Of a stretch of 64,000 nt of DNA, positions 37,717-46,405 are shown piece by piece. The notes under the pieces are model-generated. The model was not told where the DNA came from. It searched no databases and saw only the letters and a program-made list of their open reading frames with translations. How positions within the stretch are numbered: the stretch's first letter is position 1; each line of letters starts with the position of its first letter. The stretch lies in NCBI RefSeq assembly GCF_028649455.1, contig NZ_JAQSIO010000005.1:62001-126000 (forward strand). Direction: 5' to 3'. A program made the translations under genes and the position numbers. This DNA comes from Curvibacter microcysteis. Lineage in GTDB: Bacteria > Pseudomonadota > Gammaproteobacteria > Burkholderiales > Burkholderiaceae_C.

Positions 37717-39159
37717 ATGACCAGTTTGTCCTCTCAGCTTGCCTCCTGGGCGGGGCTGATCAAACACTACCTCCCCACCTCACGCATGGCCATCAGCCTG
37801 CCCTTGGCGCTGGCGGCGGCCTTGCTGCTGATCGGCATCAATGAGCTGGGCTATGAGCGCTCCGCCAGCGCCGTCAAAGGGATTGCGGCAGCGCACGACA
37901 CTCGCAACGCTCTTAACAAGCTCTTACAACAAATGTTGGACGCGGAGACGGGACTTCGAGGCTACCTGCTCACAGGTGACGAGCGGTATTTGGAACCGTA
38001 CAACACTGCTGTCAACGAAGTCAACCAAACCCTCGATGGCTTAAGAACCTTCTACCTCAGCGATGGTGGCAACCTGGTTCCGGTCACCATGCTGTCGCGC
38101 CATGTCTCGCGCAAGCTCGCAGAAATGGACCTCAGCCTCAAACTGAGAAAACAAGGCAATGAAGAGGCCTGGAGGTTTGTCATGCGCACCGATGTGGGCA
38201 AAGAACACATGGATGCCATCCGCGATCAATCGGCAACCTTGATCCGGGAAAGCAGTGCGCAGGTGAGAGCCAGTGAACAGCAAATCATGCACTCCCTGCA
38301 GGTCTCCAGGTTGGGCATTGCGATCACTGCGGCCATCGGGCTGATTGCTTTTTACCTCTACCTGCAGCAGTCCAACGCGCTGAAGTTGGCGGTGCTGCGC
38401 GAGCAACTGGTCCTGGAGCGTGAACGCGATCGGCTGGAAGACCTGGTGCGGGATCGCACCGCCTCGCTGGCCAAACTGGCGACTTACCTGCAGCAGGTGC
38501 GCGAGAACGAACGTGCTCACCTGGCGCGCGAGCTGCACGATGAACTGGGGGCGCTCCTGACCGCCGCCAAATTGGATGTGGCGCGCATCAAGTCCCGCCT
38601 GGGAGACAACGCACCCGAGGCCACACAAAGACTGCAACACCTGACAGAAACACTGAACAGCGGCATTGCCCTGAAGCGCCGCATCGTGGAGGACCTGCGC
38701 CCCTCTTCCTTGTCGAATTTAGGCCTTTTGCCCGCCCTCGAAATCCTGACCCGCGAATTCGCCCAGCGGGCTGACCTGGAGATCAACACCGAGTTCGACG
38801 AGGTCGACCTGCCTGCAGCCACCCAACTGACCCTGTACCGCATGGTGCAAGAAGCCCTGACCAACATCAGCAAGTACGCGCAGGCGCAGCAGGTGAACGT
38901 GCTGCTGCAGAACATGGGCTCCCATGTGGTGCTGCAGGTCAACGACGATGGCAACGGCTTCAACCCGCAGGAGGTGGGTGCCAGCTCCCATGGGCTGGAT
39001 GGCATGCGCCACCGTGTCGAAGCGGAGGGCGGACGCCTGCATGTGGACTCGGCCCTGGGCCAGGGTACCCGTATCACGGCCACGCTGCCCAGCCTACCGC
39101 CAGTCCATCAAACAATCACAGAGGCCGCCGTCTCACCGGCCGCTGCAAGTCAGACGTGA
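37717..39159 (+). CDS. CHASE3-domain sensor histidine kinase (NarX/DegS type)
   Basis: A 480-residue kinase with two membrane helices (about 24-44 and 200-222) around a CHASE3 periplasmic domain (NKLLQQMLDAETGLRGYLLT). A short coiled coil leads to a HisKA_3 dimerisation domain with the phospho-His in LARELHDELGALLTAAK, and a HATPase domain with DDGNGFNPQEVG. The HisKA_3 type pairs with NarL-type regulators, so the divergent gene at 36938 is its probable partner. I start at MTSLSSQLAS (37717). Confidence 0.92.
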   Translation: MTSLSSQLASWAGLIKHYLPTSRMAISLPLALAAALLLIGINELGYERSASAVKGIAAAHDTRNALNKLLQQMLDAETGLRGYLLTGDERYLEPYNTAVNEVNQTLDGLRTFYLSDGGNLVPVTMLSRHVSRKLAEMDLSLKLRKQGNEEAWRFVMRTDVGKEHMDAIRDQSATLIRESSAQVRASEQQIMHSLQVSRLGIAITAAIGLIAFYLYLQQSNALKLAVLREQLVLERERDRLEDLVRDRTASLAKLATYLQQVRENERAHLARELHDELGALLTAAKLDVARIKSRLGDNAPEATQRLQHLTETLNSGIALKRRIVEDLRPSSLSNLGLLPALEILTREFAQRADLEINTEFDEVDLPAATQLTLYRMVQEALTNISKYAQAQQVNVLLQNMGSHVVLQVNDDGNGFNPQEVGASSHGLDGMRHRVEAEGGRLHVDSALGQGTRITATLPSLPPVHQTITEAAVSPAAASQT

Positions 39160-39292
39160 CCTACACCAAGGCGAGGCGCAGGCGCACAAACGCCCGCCCA
39201 TCTCGCCGACGATCCATTCATCTGGCAAAGACTACCCTCGATCCCAGTCCATCGCCCTGCGTGGCGGGCCATTTTGAGATCAGGAGCTAGGC

Positions 39293-39592
39293 ATGTCTTT
39301 TCACTTCCGCGACGATGAACCCCGGGCAGCGCTGACCAAGGAACCTCCGCCCTTGCAACCGCCCAGCCCGCATCAACCGGAGTTCGTGGGCAGCCGCCCC
39401 AGCCAGCGCCCCCCGCACCCTCTGGACTTCCTCGCACCGACCATGCAGGCGGCGCCTCCTGCGCCAGGCCAAGTGCCCTGGAAGCATGTGTCATGGCCCT
39501 GGGCCAGGCTCGCCAGCCCGCCCAGCCCAGCGGGCTTGCGGCCCACGCCGGCCCCAGCCAGTCCTGGGGCGGACACCAACGCCCCGCCCTGA
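39293..39592 (+). CDS. Hypothetical proline-rich small protein
   Basis: A 99-residue reading frame starting MSFHFRDDEPRAALTKE and rich in proline, alanine and serine, with no recognised domain or signal peptide. A good AGGAG ribosome site about 8 bases before the ATG is the main support for a real gene. In GC-rich DNA such frames also arise by chance, so this call is uncertain. It lies between the kinase and the hydrolase gene on the same strand. Confidence 0.4.
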   Translation: MSFHFRDDEPRAALTKEPPPLQPPSPHQPEFVGSRPSQRPPHPLDFLAPTMQAAPPAPGQVPWKHVSWPWARLASPPSPAGLRPTPAPASPGADTNAPP

Positions 39593-39670
39593 CGCTTGGC
39601 ATGGCCCCGCCGGGCCTCCTCGCGATCTGCGGCATGATTTGCGTTTTGACCTGGGAAAGCAACGCAGACC

Positions 39671-40402
39671 ATGAGCACCCTGATCCTCTTGCCCGGCCTG
39701 GCAGCCCGAGAGACGCTTTGGCTTGATCAACTCAACGCACTTCCGCCGGATTTGCCGTGTGCCGTCAGCGATGTGCATTTCCGGCACGCCAGCATCCCCC
39801 ACATGGCCAGAGCCTTGCTCGAGGAGCATCCCGGGCCGCTGGCCTTGTGTGGGGCCTCGATGGGCGGCATGGTGGCCATGGAAGCCGCCAGGCAAGCCCC
39901 CGAGCGAATCCGTGCCCTGGCGCTGCTGGGCACCAACGCCCAGCCCGAAAGCGCCGCCATGCACGCCGTGCGAACGCAGGCGCTGGCGCGCTTTCGCAGC
40001 GGTCAATGGCGTGAAGTGATTGAACCCAACCTGGCCCTGGCCTTCCATGCAGATGGCTTGGCGCAGCCGGCCTTGGTGGCTCGCTACTGGGCTTTTCTGG
40101 AGGCTGCAGGCCCTGAGGCGTTGGCGCGGCAAAACGAAGCCGTGATGACCCGCCCCGACGCGCGCCGCGATCTATCAACCCTGCACTGCCCCACCTGGGT
40201 GCTGTGCGGCGAGGACGATCAACTCACACCCCCAGCCTGCGCCCAGGAAATTGCCGATCTGGTGCCTGGCGCCCAACTGGACTGGCTGCCACGCTGCGGC
40301 CACATGCTGACCTGGGAACGGCCCAAAGAGGTGAACGAGTGGCTGCTGAAATGGATCGCGCTGTGGCACCGGCCTGGCGGCCATCAGGGGTCAGTTCGGT
40401 AA
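39671..40402 (+). CDS. Alpha/beta fold hydrolase
   Basis: A 243-residue cytoplasmic hydrolase of the MenH/BioH-like size class. The catalytic triad is visible: Ser in LALCGASMGGMVAMEAA (nucleophile elbow), Asp in VLCGEDDQLTPP, and His in LPRCGHMLTWERP. There is no signal peptide. The substrate is unknown, and the gene is not in an evident operon; it converges on coaD. Confidence 0.9.
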   Translation: MSTLILLPGLAARETLWLDQLNALPPDLPCAVSDVHFRHASIPHMARALLEEHPGPLALCGASMGGMVAMEAARQAPERIRALALLGTNAQPESAAMHAVRTQALARFRSGQWREVIEPNLALAFHADGLAQPALVARYWAFLEAAGPEALARQNEAVMTRPDARRDLSTLHCPTWVLCGEDDQLTPPACAQEIADLVPGAQLDWLPRCGHMLTWERPKEVNEWLLKWIALWHRPGGHQGSVR

Positions 40403-40467
40403 AGGCGAAGGCACTCGATCGCCAAGGCCTCCCGCTTGGGCTCAAGTGCAGGCCCTGGCCCGGCGAG

Positions 40468-40968
40468 TCAGTCGCGGCCCAGGCTGCGCACCTTCTCGGC
40501 CAGACGTTCCTGGACCAAGGGCGAGACGAACTTATTGACCTCGCCGCCCAGCACCGCGATCTCACGAACGAAGGTACTGGAGATGAATTGAAACTTGTCG
40601 CTGGGCGTGAGGAACACGGTCTCCACGTCAGGCATCAGGCTGCGGTTCATGCCGGCCAACTGGAACTCGTAGTCGAAGTCGGTGACCGCGCGCAGACCGC
40701 GCACCATGGCCTTGCCACCCCGCGCCACCACAAAGTCACGCAACAAGCCCGAGAAAGTGGCCACTTCGACTTGGGGGAAGCGCACCACCGCCTCACGCAC
40801 CATGTCGACGCGCTCTTGCAGGCTGAACAGGGTCTTCTTGTGGTGGCCTGCGGCCACCGCCACGATGACGTGATCAAACAACTGGGTCGCACGGCGGACC
40901 ACGTCTTCGTGGCCCAAGGTCATGGGGTCAAAAGTACCCGGATAAACAGCAATCACGTTCTGGGCCAT
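40468..40968 (-). CDS. coaD: Phosphopantetheine adenylyltransferase
   Basis: CoaD transfers AMP from ATP to 4'-phosphopantetheine, the penultimate step of coenzyme A synthesis. The 166-residue protein has YPGTFDPMTLGHEDVVRRA (nucleotidyltransferase T/HxGH) and FISSTFVREIAVLGG. I start at MAQNVIAVY (40968). It follows rsmD on the same strand by 145 bp, a gene order found in many bacteria. Confidence 0.96.
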   Translation of the reverse strand: MAQNVIAVYPGTFDPMTLGHEDVVRRATQLFDHVIVAVAAGHHKKTLFSLQERVDMVREAVVRFPQVEVATFSGLLRDFVVARGGKAMVRGLRAVTDFDYEFQLAGMNRSLMPDVETVFLTPSDKFQFISSTFVREIAVLGGEVNKFVSPLVQERLAEKVRSLGRD

Positions 40969-41113
40969 CGGTCTGCGTCTCCTGCAGGGGTGGGTGGGTT
41001 TTGCTCGCCGACCTGATGACCAGGTCGGGGCGCCGATCACAGTGACGGCCCCCTTGGGGCGCATTATGCATGGCCCCTACCGCCCCCCGAGCCAGGTCAG
41101 CGTCGCGCTGGCA

Positions 41114-41749
41114 TCAGGCCGGTTGGCCGATCCGCCCCAGCAAATGAGCGTGGACGGCACCCGCCTTGAGGTGCCGGTGCAACACCAGGCCCAAGGGCGC
41201 CAGCAAGGCCTCATCCCATGCGCTGGGAGACTCCAGGTAGATGCGGCCATCCGGCGCCAGGGCCTCGGCGGCGGCGCGCAAGGCGGGCTCGAACAAGGCG
41301 GCGCCAAAGGGGGGATCCAAGAACACCAGATCCAGGTTATCGCCCCGGCGCTGGGCCAACTGGGCCACGCCATCCCCGCGCAACACCTGCACCCGGTCGG
41401 CCTTCAGGCGCAGGGCCACACCTTGAAGGTTGGCGACCAAGCCGGCGTCCTGCTCAATCAGGTAGACGTCACGGGCGCCGCGCGAGGCGGCCTCCAGGCC
41501 CAGAGCGCCAGTGCCCGCAAACGCGTCCAGGCAGCGCCAGCCACCCAGGTCCTGTCCCAGCCAGTTGAACAAGGTCTCACGCACCCGGTCGGGGGTCGGG
41601 CGCAGTCCTGCGCGGTCCGGCACTTGCAGCCGGGTGCGCTTCCATTGCCCACCGATGATGCGCACCTCGCCCGTGGCGCGGGCCACAGGTGCTCGCGTCG
41701 GCTTGACGGCGGGGGAGGAACGGGAAGAGGACGAGGAAGTACGGGTCAT
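41114..41749 (-). CDS. rsmD: 16S rRNA (guanine(966)-N(2))-methyltransferase
   Basis: A 211-residue SAM-dependent methyltransferase that modifies G966 of 16S rRNA. It shows EVRIIGGQWKRTRLQVP, the SAM motif CLDAFAGTGALGLEAASRG and the catalytic DPPFG motif. A serine/alanine-rich N-terminal leader of about 25 residues precedes the domain. Its ATG overlaps the stop of the upstream M16 gene (ATGA), showing translational coupling. Confidence 0.95.
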   Translation of the reverse strand: MTRTSSSSSRSSPAVKPTRAPVARATGEVRIIGGQWKRTRLQVPDRAGLRPTPDRVRETLFNWLGQDLGGWRCLDAFAGTGALGLEAASRGARDVYLIEQDAGLVANLQGVALRLKADRVQVLRGDGVAQLAQRRGDNLDLVFLDPPFGAALFEPALRAAAEALAPDGRIYLESPSAWDEALLAPLGLVLHRHLKAGAVHAHLLGRIGQPA

Positions 41750-43101
41750 GGTTGGGCTCCTACGGTGACAGTCACCAAGCGATCGGGTTGCAGATGACGG
41801 GCCAGCGCGGCGCGGATGTCGCTCAATTGCACTTGTTCCACCTGTTGGGTCCAAGTGTCGAGGTAATTCAAGGGTAATTCGCTCCAGGCGATGTTGGCCA
41901 CGTTGTCGAGCAGTTTTTTATTGCTGTCGATGCGCAGCGCGAAACCGCCGACCAGGTTGTCCTTGGCCGCCTTCAGTTCCGCCTCGGTGGGGCCTTCGGC
42001 CACGTACCGGGCCAAGACCTCGCGCACCACCTTCACCGCCTCCGCGGTCTGGTCAGGCCGGGTTTGCAGCCCCACCGTGAAGGCACCTGCGTGCAGGCCC
42101 GGGGAGAAATAGCTGTAGACGCTGTAGCTCAGCCCACGCTTTTCGCGCACCTCGCTGGTCAGGCGCGACACAAAGCCGCCCCCGCCCAGGATGTAGTTGC
42201 CCACCAGCAGGGCAAAGTAGTCGGGGTCGGCCCGGCGGATGCCAGGCTGGCCGATCAGCACATGGGCTTGGGCCGAGCTGAATGGCAGCGCTTGCTCACT
42301 GGCGGCCTTCAAGGGGGGCACTTCAGGCACGGCAGGCGCAGTGCTGCAGGCGGCGTTGGGCAGCCGTGACAGCAGGGTGCTGGCCAGCGTGTCGGCCTGA
42401 GCGCGGCTCAAGGCCCCGACCAAGCTGACGCGGGCCGAGCACGCCTGGACGGAACGCTGAAGGTAAGCCCGCATGTCAGCCACGCTGATGGCGGCCAGGG
42501 TCTGGGCCGTGATCTGCGCGCCGTAGGGGTGCCCGCCATAAACCGCCTCGGCAAAGGCTTTCCCCGCCAACGTGCCGGGCCGGGTATCGGCTTCTTTGAG
42601 GGAGGCCACCAGGCGTTCACGATCGCGGCGCCAGATGGCCTCGGGCAGGCTGGCCTCGGCCAGTTGGCGGCTGGCCAACTGGGCCGCACGGGCCAGCAAA
42701 TCAGGCTCGGTCAGGGAGCGCAAGCCAAAGGTCAGGCGATCCGCGCTGGCACTGGCGCCAAAGCTGGCGCCCAGATCAGCCCAGGCCTCGCCCAGGGCGT
42801 TTTCGTCCAGCGCAGGCAGGTTGGCGCTGGCGCGCACGCCTCGCCCCGTCATGGCGGCGCTCACCGCGGCCAGTCCGGCCTGGGCGGCGGGATCACGGCG
42901 CGACCCGCCGTCAAAGTCGATTTGCACGTCGACCATGGGGATGCCGGGGCTTTCCACCAAGTAAACCCGGGCGCCGCTGGGCTGGGTCCAGTGTTGGATG
43001 GGCAGCGCGGCCTGGGCACCCAGGCTGCACACCAGAGCCCCCAGCGCCAAACCCGCCGGACGGGGCCAGGAACACAAGCTCAAGGCTTTGAAAATAAACA
43101 T
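41746..43101 (-). CDS. M16 family peptidase-like protein, non-catalytic partner
   Basis: A 451-residue exported protein with a signal peptide (LALGALVCSLGAQAAL). It has the M16 fold (QIDFDGGSRRDPAAQAGLAAV, later VGNYILGGGGFVSRLTSEVREKRGLSYSVYS), but the zinc motif HxxEH expected after the first strand is absent. It is therefore most likely the inactive half of a heterodimer with the preceding M16 gene, whose product keeps the motif. It is 135 bp after that gene and overlaps rsmD by 4 bases. Confidence 0.9.
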   Translation of the reverse strand: MFIFKALSLCSWPRPAGLALGALVCSLGAQAALPIQHWTQPSGARVYLVESPGIPMVDVQIDFDGGSRRDPAAQAGLAAVSAAMTGRGVRASANLPALDENALGEAWADLGASFGASASADRLTFGLRSLTEPDLLARAAQLASRQLAEASLPEAIWRRDRERLVASLKEADTRPGTLAGKAFAEAVYGGHPYGAQITAQTLAAISVADMRAYLQRSVQACSARVSLVGALSRAQADTLASTLLSRLPNAACSTAPAVPEVPPLKAASEQALPFSSAQAHVLIGQPGIRRADPDYFALLVGNYILGGGGFVSRLTSEVREKRGLSYSVYSYFSPGLHAGAFTVGLQTRPDQTAEAVKVVREVLARYVAEGPTEAELKAAKDNLVGGFALRIDSNKKLLDNVANIAWSELPLNYLDTWTQQVEQVQLSDIRAALARHLQPDRLVTVTVGAQP

Positions 43102-43236
43102 GAATTCACCTGCAGGTCAAACCTGGAGTCAGTCCTGGTGGACCGCTCCCATTCCATTTAAAAACGACGGCCGCCGGGGCGAGAGGCCTGACTCGGCATC
43201 CCGTGGTGCCCGCTGGCCCGCCCCAACAACACGGAC

Positions 43237-44685
43237 TCAAGAACCGCCATGCCGCCCCACAGGCTTGGCCGCGCGGGGGCGTTGGGGGTCCAGGGGCTGA
43301 GGCCGCAAGATGGCGACGGTCAGCTGGTCATCGCCAAAATAGCGCGCAGCCACCGACTGCACCTGAGCCGCGCTGACTTGGCGCAGGCGCTGGATCAGGC
43401 GTTCACTGGCGTCCAGGGGCATGCCCTGCACCCAGTAGCGACCCAGCTCGTTGGCCTGATTGAACACCGAGTCGAGTTTGTAGACCTCACTGGCCACCCA
43501 TTGGGTCTTGACCCGCTGCAACTCAGCCTCGCTGATGCCCTGCTCGGCCACCCGCTTCACCTGGGCGCGCAAAGCAGCCTCAACGGCTTCGGGGCTCTGG
43601 CCTGGGGCCGGCACGCCATCCAGGACAAACATCTGCGGGCCACGCCCCATCAAACCGTTGTAGGCCCCTGCGCTGTCGGCCACGCGCCGCTCCCCTTGGG
43701 TCAGGGTGCGCTCCAGGCGAGCGCCCGGGTAGCCGTCCAGCACGGCGGCCAGCACGGTCAAGGCCAGGGCGTCGTCGTCGGGTGCACCGGCCTGCTCAAT
43801 CGAATTGAGCTGCGGCACTTTGAAGGCCAGCGCCACATAGGCCTGCTCGGCTGGGGCTTTGTAGTCCAGACGACGCAGACCGACCTGGGTGGGCTCCAGC
43901 CGCGGTTTGCGCGCAGGCAATGCGCGGCTGGGCACGGGCTCGTAGTAGCGCCGGGCCAGGGCCAGGGCCTGCTCGGGCGTCACATCGCCAGCGATCACCA
44001 CAGCCGCGTTGACGGGGCTGTACCAGGTGCGCCAGAACTGGCGTACGTCGTCTGCGGTCATGGCGTCGAGGTCGCTCATCCAGCCCACCACGGGACGGTG
44101 GTAGGGCGAGGCCACGAAAGCGGCTGCGTTCAAGGCTTCGTAGAGGCGAGCCCGCGGGTTGTCATCAGTGCGCATGCGCCGCTCTTCTTTGATGACTTCG
44201 ATCTCACGCCGGAACTCATCATCGGCCCACTGGTTGTTGGCAAATCGATCGGCCTCCAGCTGCATCACCTCTTCCAGCCGCGCCGCGGGGATCTGTTGGT
44301 AATAGCCGGTGTAGTCGCGGGTGGTGAAGGCATTCTCGCGCCCGCCCAGGGCCGCCACCCGGCGAGAAAACTCCCCCGGGGCCAGGTTGGGCGTGCCTTT
44401 GAACATCATGTGCTCCAGGGCATGGGCCACGCCGCTGGTGCCATCCACCTCGTCCATGGAGCCCACCCGCACCCACAGCATGTGGGCCACGGTGGGGGCA
44501 CGGTGGTCGGGCTTGACGATCAAGGTCATGCCGTTGCTGAGCGTGAATTGCTGCACCCCCGTGCTGTCTTTCTGCGGGGCTGCGACCTCAGTTGCCGCAG
44601 CGGCAGGAACCGCTGTGGGCTGGGCCTGGAGGGAGGGCGCTGACCAAAAGGACAGCATGGCCAGAAGGGGTAGGTAGCGTTTCAT
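43237..44685 (-). CDS. M16 family zinc peptidase, catalytic partner
   Basis: A 482-residue periplasmic insulinase-type metalloprotease. Signal peptide MKRYLPLLAMLSFWSAPSLQ, then the inverted zinc motif HALEHMMFKGT (HxxEH) and the third ligand Glu about 75 residues later. The true start is ATG at 44685; the open frame continues upstream to 45411 only because it runs antisense to the repetitive 5' part of ftsY. The start is 28 bp from the divergent ftsY. Confidence 0.93.
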   Translation of the reverse strand: MKRYLPLLAMLSFWSAPSLQAQPTAVPAAAATEVAAPQKDSTGVQQFTLSNGMTLIVKPDHRAPTVAHMLWVRVGSMDEVDGTSGVAHALEHMMFKGTPNLAPGEFSRRVAALGGRENAFTTRDYTGYYQQIPAARLEEVMQLEADRFANNQWADDEFRREIEVIKEERRMRTDDNPRARLYEALNAAAFVASPYHRPVVGWMSDLDAMTADDVRQFWRTWYSPVNAAVVIAGDVTPEQALALARRYYEPVPSRALPARKPRLEPTQVGLRRLDYKAPAEQAYVALAFKVPQLNSIEQAGAPDDDALALTVLAAVLDGYPGARLERTLTQGERRVADSAGAYNGLMGRGPQMFVLDGVPAPGQSPEAVEAALRAQVKRVAEQGISEAELQRVKTQWVASEVYKLDSVFNQANELGRYWVQGMPLDASERLIQRLRQVSAAQVQSVAARYFGDDQLTVAILRPQPLDPQRPRAAKPVGRHGGS

Positions 44686-44702
44686 AGAATCATGGGATTC
44701 TA
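44685..44702. promoter_or_regulatory. Palindrome made of two opposed -10-like boxes between the M16 gene and ftsY
   Basis: TAGAAT (44685-44690) and ATTCTA (44697-44702) form an inverted repeat around six bases. Each half reads TAGAAT on its own strand, close to the sigma70 -10 consensus. They would serve ftsY (ATG at 44714) and the M16 gene (ATG at 44685, nearly leaderless). No clear -35 boxes were found, so activity is inferred. Confidence 0.35.
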
Positions 44703-44713
44703 AGAACCCGCCA

Positions 44714-46237
44714 ATGTTCAGCTTTTTCAAGAAAAAACCACCTTCGCCTGCGCCCGCTCCGGCTGACGCACCTGCCACCTCGGCCCAGGCCGCCCCTGCG
44801 ACGGCCCCCGAGGCGGTCTCTGCACCGCCTGTCGTGGCCCCAACGCCCGCGCCTGCTCCGGCCTCTGGCGGTGGCCTGAGTTGGTTGCGCAATCCCTTTG
44901 GCAGCAAGAGCAGCGCGCCCGCACCGGTCACCCCGCCTGCAAGTGCCCCAACGGCCAGCCCTGTCGCCCCAGCGGTCAGCGTGCCCGCTGCGCCGGTGTC
45001 GACGCCTGCCCCGGCCCCACAGGTCCCAGCCCCTGCCCCATCGGTAGCGGCTGCGACCGCACCGCTCAGCGCATCGACGGCACCGCCGCCAAGTCCTTCG
45101 ATTCCCTTGGCTTCGGTGACGACACCCCCGCTAGCGGCCGCCCCGGCGACAAACCCGGTCGCTGCACCAACGGCGGCCCCCATCGCAGCGACCGTACCCA
45201 GCAGCGCCCCGGCGGTCACCACGGCGCCGGCGCCTACTGCTGCGCCTGTTCCTGCGCCCGTGCCAGCACCGGCCCCCGTACCCGTGCCGGCCCCTGCGCC
45301 AGTGGCTCCGGCACCGGTGACTGCCCCCGCGCCCGCCGCCCGCCAAGGCTGGCTGGACCGCCTGAAAGCCGGCCTGCGCAAGACCGGCTCCAGCCTGGCG
45401 ACGGTGTTCACCGGTACCCAGATCGACGACGCGCTTTACGAGGAACTGGAAGAAGCCCTGCTGATGGCCGACACCGGGGTGAAAGCCACCGAGCACCTGC
45501 TCAAGGACCTCAAGCGCCGCGTCAAGGAAGCCAAGACCACCGAACCCGGCCAGGTCAAGGCGCTGCTGGCCGAAGCCATCGCCGACCTGCTGCGTCCGCT
45601 GGAAAAGGCCTTGGTGATCGGCGAGTTCACCCCCACCGTGATCATGGTGGCTGGCGTCAATGGCGCGGGCAAAACCACCTCCATTGGCAAGCTGACCAAG
45701 CACCTGGCGAACGAGGGGGCCTCGGTGCTGCTGGCAGCGGCCGACACCTTCCGCGCCGCGGCCCGTGAGCAACTGGGCGTCTGGGCCGACCGCAACACGG
45801 TGGAAATCGTCAGCCAAGAAGGCGGTGACCCCGCCGCCGTGAGCTTTGACGCGGTGACCGCTGGCAAGGCGCGTGGCAAAGATGTGGTGCTGGTCGACAC
45901 CGCGGGCCGCTTGCCGACCCAGTTGCACCTGATGGAAGAGCTCAAGAAGATCAAGCGCGTGGTGACCAAGGCGGACGGCAGTGCCCCGCATGAGGTGCTG
46001 CTGGTGATCGACGGCAACACGGGTCAAAACGCGCTGGCCCAGGTCCGCTCTTTTGACGATGCGCTGGGTCTGACCGGCCTGATCGTGACCAAGTTGGACG
46101 GCACGGCCAAGGGTGGTGTGCTGGCCGCCATCGCCCAAGAACGCCCGATTCCGGTGTACTTCATTGGCGTCGGTGAAAAGCTCGAAGACCTGGAAACCTT
46201 CAACGCCCGCGAGTTCGCCCAGGCCCTGCTGTCCTGA
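44714..46237 (+). CDS. ftsY: Signal recognition particle receptor FtsY
   Basis: SRP-receptor GTPase that docks ribosome-nascent chain complexes at the membrane. Residues about 1-205 are a low-complexity alanine/proline-rich region, far longer than in most FtsY proteins; about 210-290 is the N domain (GWLDRLKAGLRKTGSSLATVF), and the remainder the G domain with GVNGAGKTTSIGKLTK, DTFRAAAREQL, DTAGRLPTQLHLMEEL and TKLDGTAKGG. A terminator follows. The gene is divergent from the M16 peptidase. Confidence 0.96.
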   Translation: MFSFFKKKPPSPAPAPADAPATSAQAAPATAPEAVSAPPVVAPTPAPAPASGGGLSWLRNPFGSKSSAPAPVTPPASAPTASPVAPAVSVPAAPVSTPAPAPQVPAPAPSVAAATAPLSASTAPPPSPSIPLASVTTPPLAAAPATNPVAAPTAAPIAATVPSSAPAVTTAPAPTAAPVPAPVPAPAPVPVPAPAPVAPAPVTAPAPAARQGWLDRLKAGLRKTGSSLATVFTGTQIDDALYEELEEALLMADTGVKATEHLLKDLKRRVKEAKTTEPGQVKALLAEAIADLLRPLEKALVIGEFTPTVIMVAGVNGAGKTTSIGKLTKHLANEGASVLLAAADTFRAAAREQLGVWADRNTVEIVSQEGGDPAAVSFDAVTAGKARGKDVVLVDTAGRLPTQLHLMEELKKIKRVVTKADGSAPHEVLLVIDGNTGQNALAQVRSFDDALGLTGLIVTKLDGTAKGGVLAAIAQERPIPVYFIGVGEKLEDLETFNAREFAQALLS

Positions 46238-46256
46238 GCCCGGCCAGCGCCACGCC

Positions 46257-46283
46257 AGCCCGCGCCTGCCGCGGGCTTTTTTT
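46257..46283 (+). terminator. Rho-independent terminator after ftsY
   Basis: AGCCCGCG (46257-46264), a 5-base loop and CGCGGGCT (46270-46277) form a perfect 8-bp stem that runs directly into seven T residues (46277-46283), 20 bp after the ftsY stop. Confidence 0.92.
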
Positions 46284-46405
46284 CGCCTTCGCTCGCGGTT
46301 GGCGGCGGCTGCGCCGTGCCCCACGAGCAGCCCAAGGCTTTTTAGCTTACTCCGAACAGCCCCCCAAGACAAAAGACCAAGGGCAGATTCAGTAGACTCG
46401 GCGGC

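Noticed and set aside
44686-45411. N-terminal extension of the M16 peptidase with alternating Gly/Ala repeats
   Set aside because: It is the antisense of the FtsY Ala/Pro region. A real signal peptide starts at 44685.
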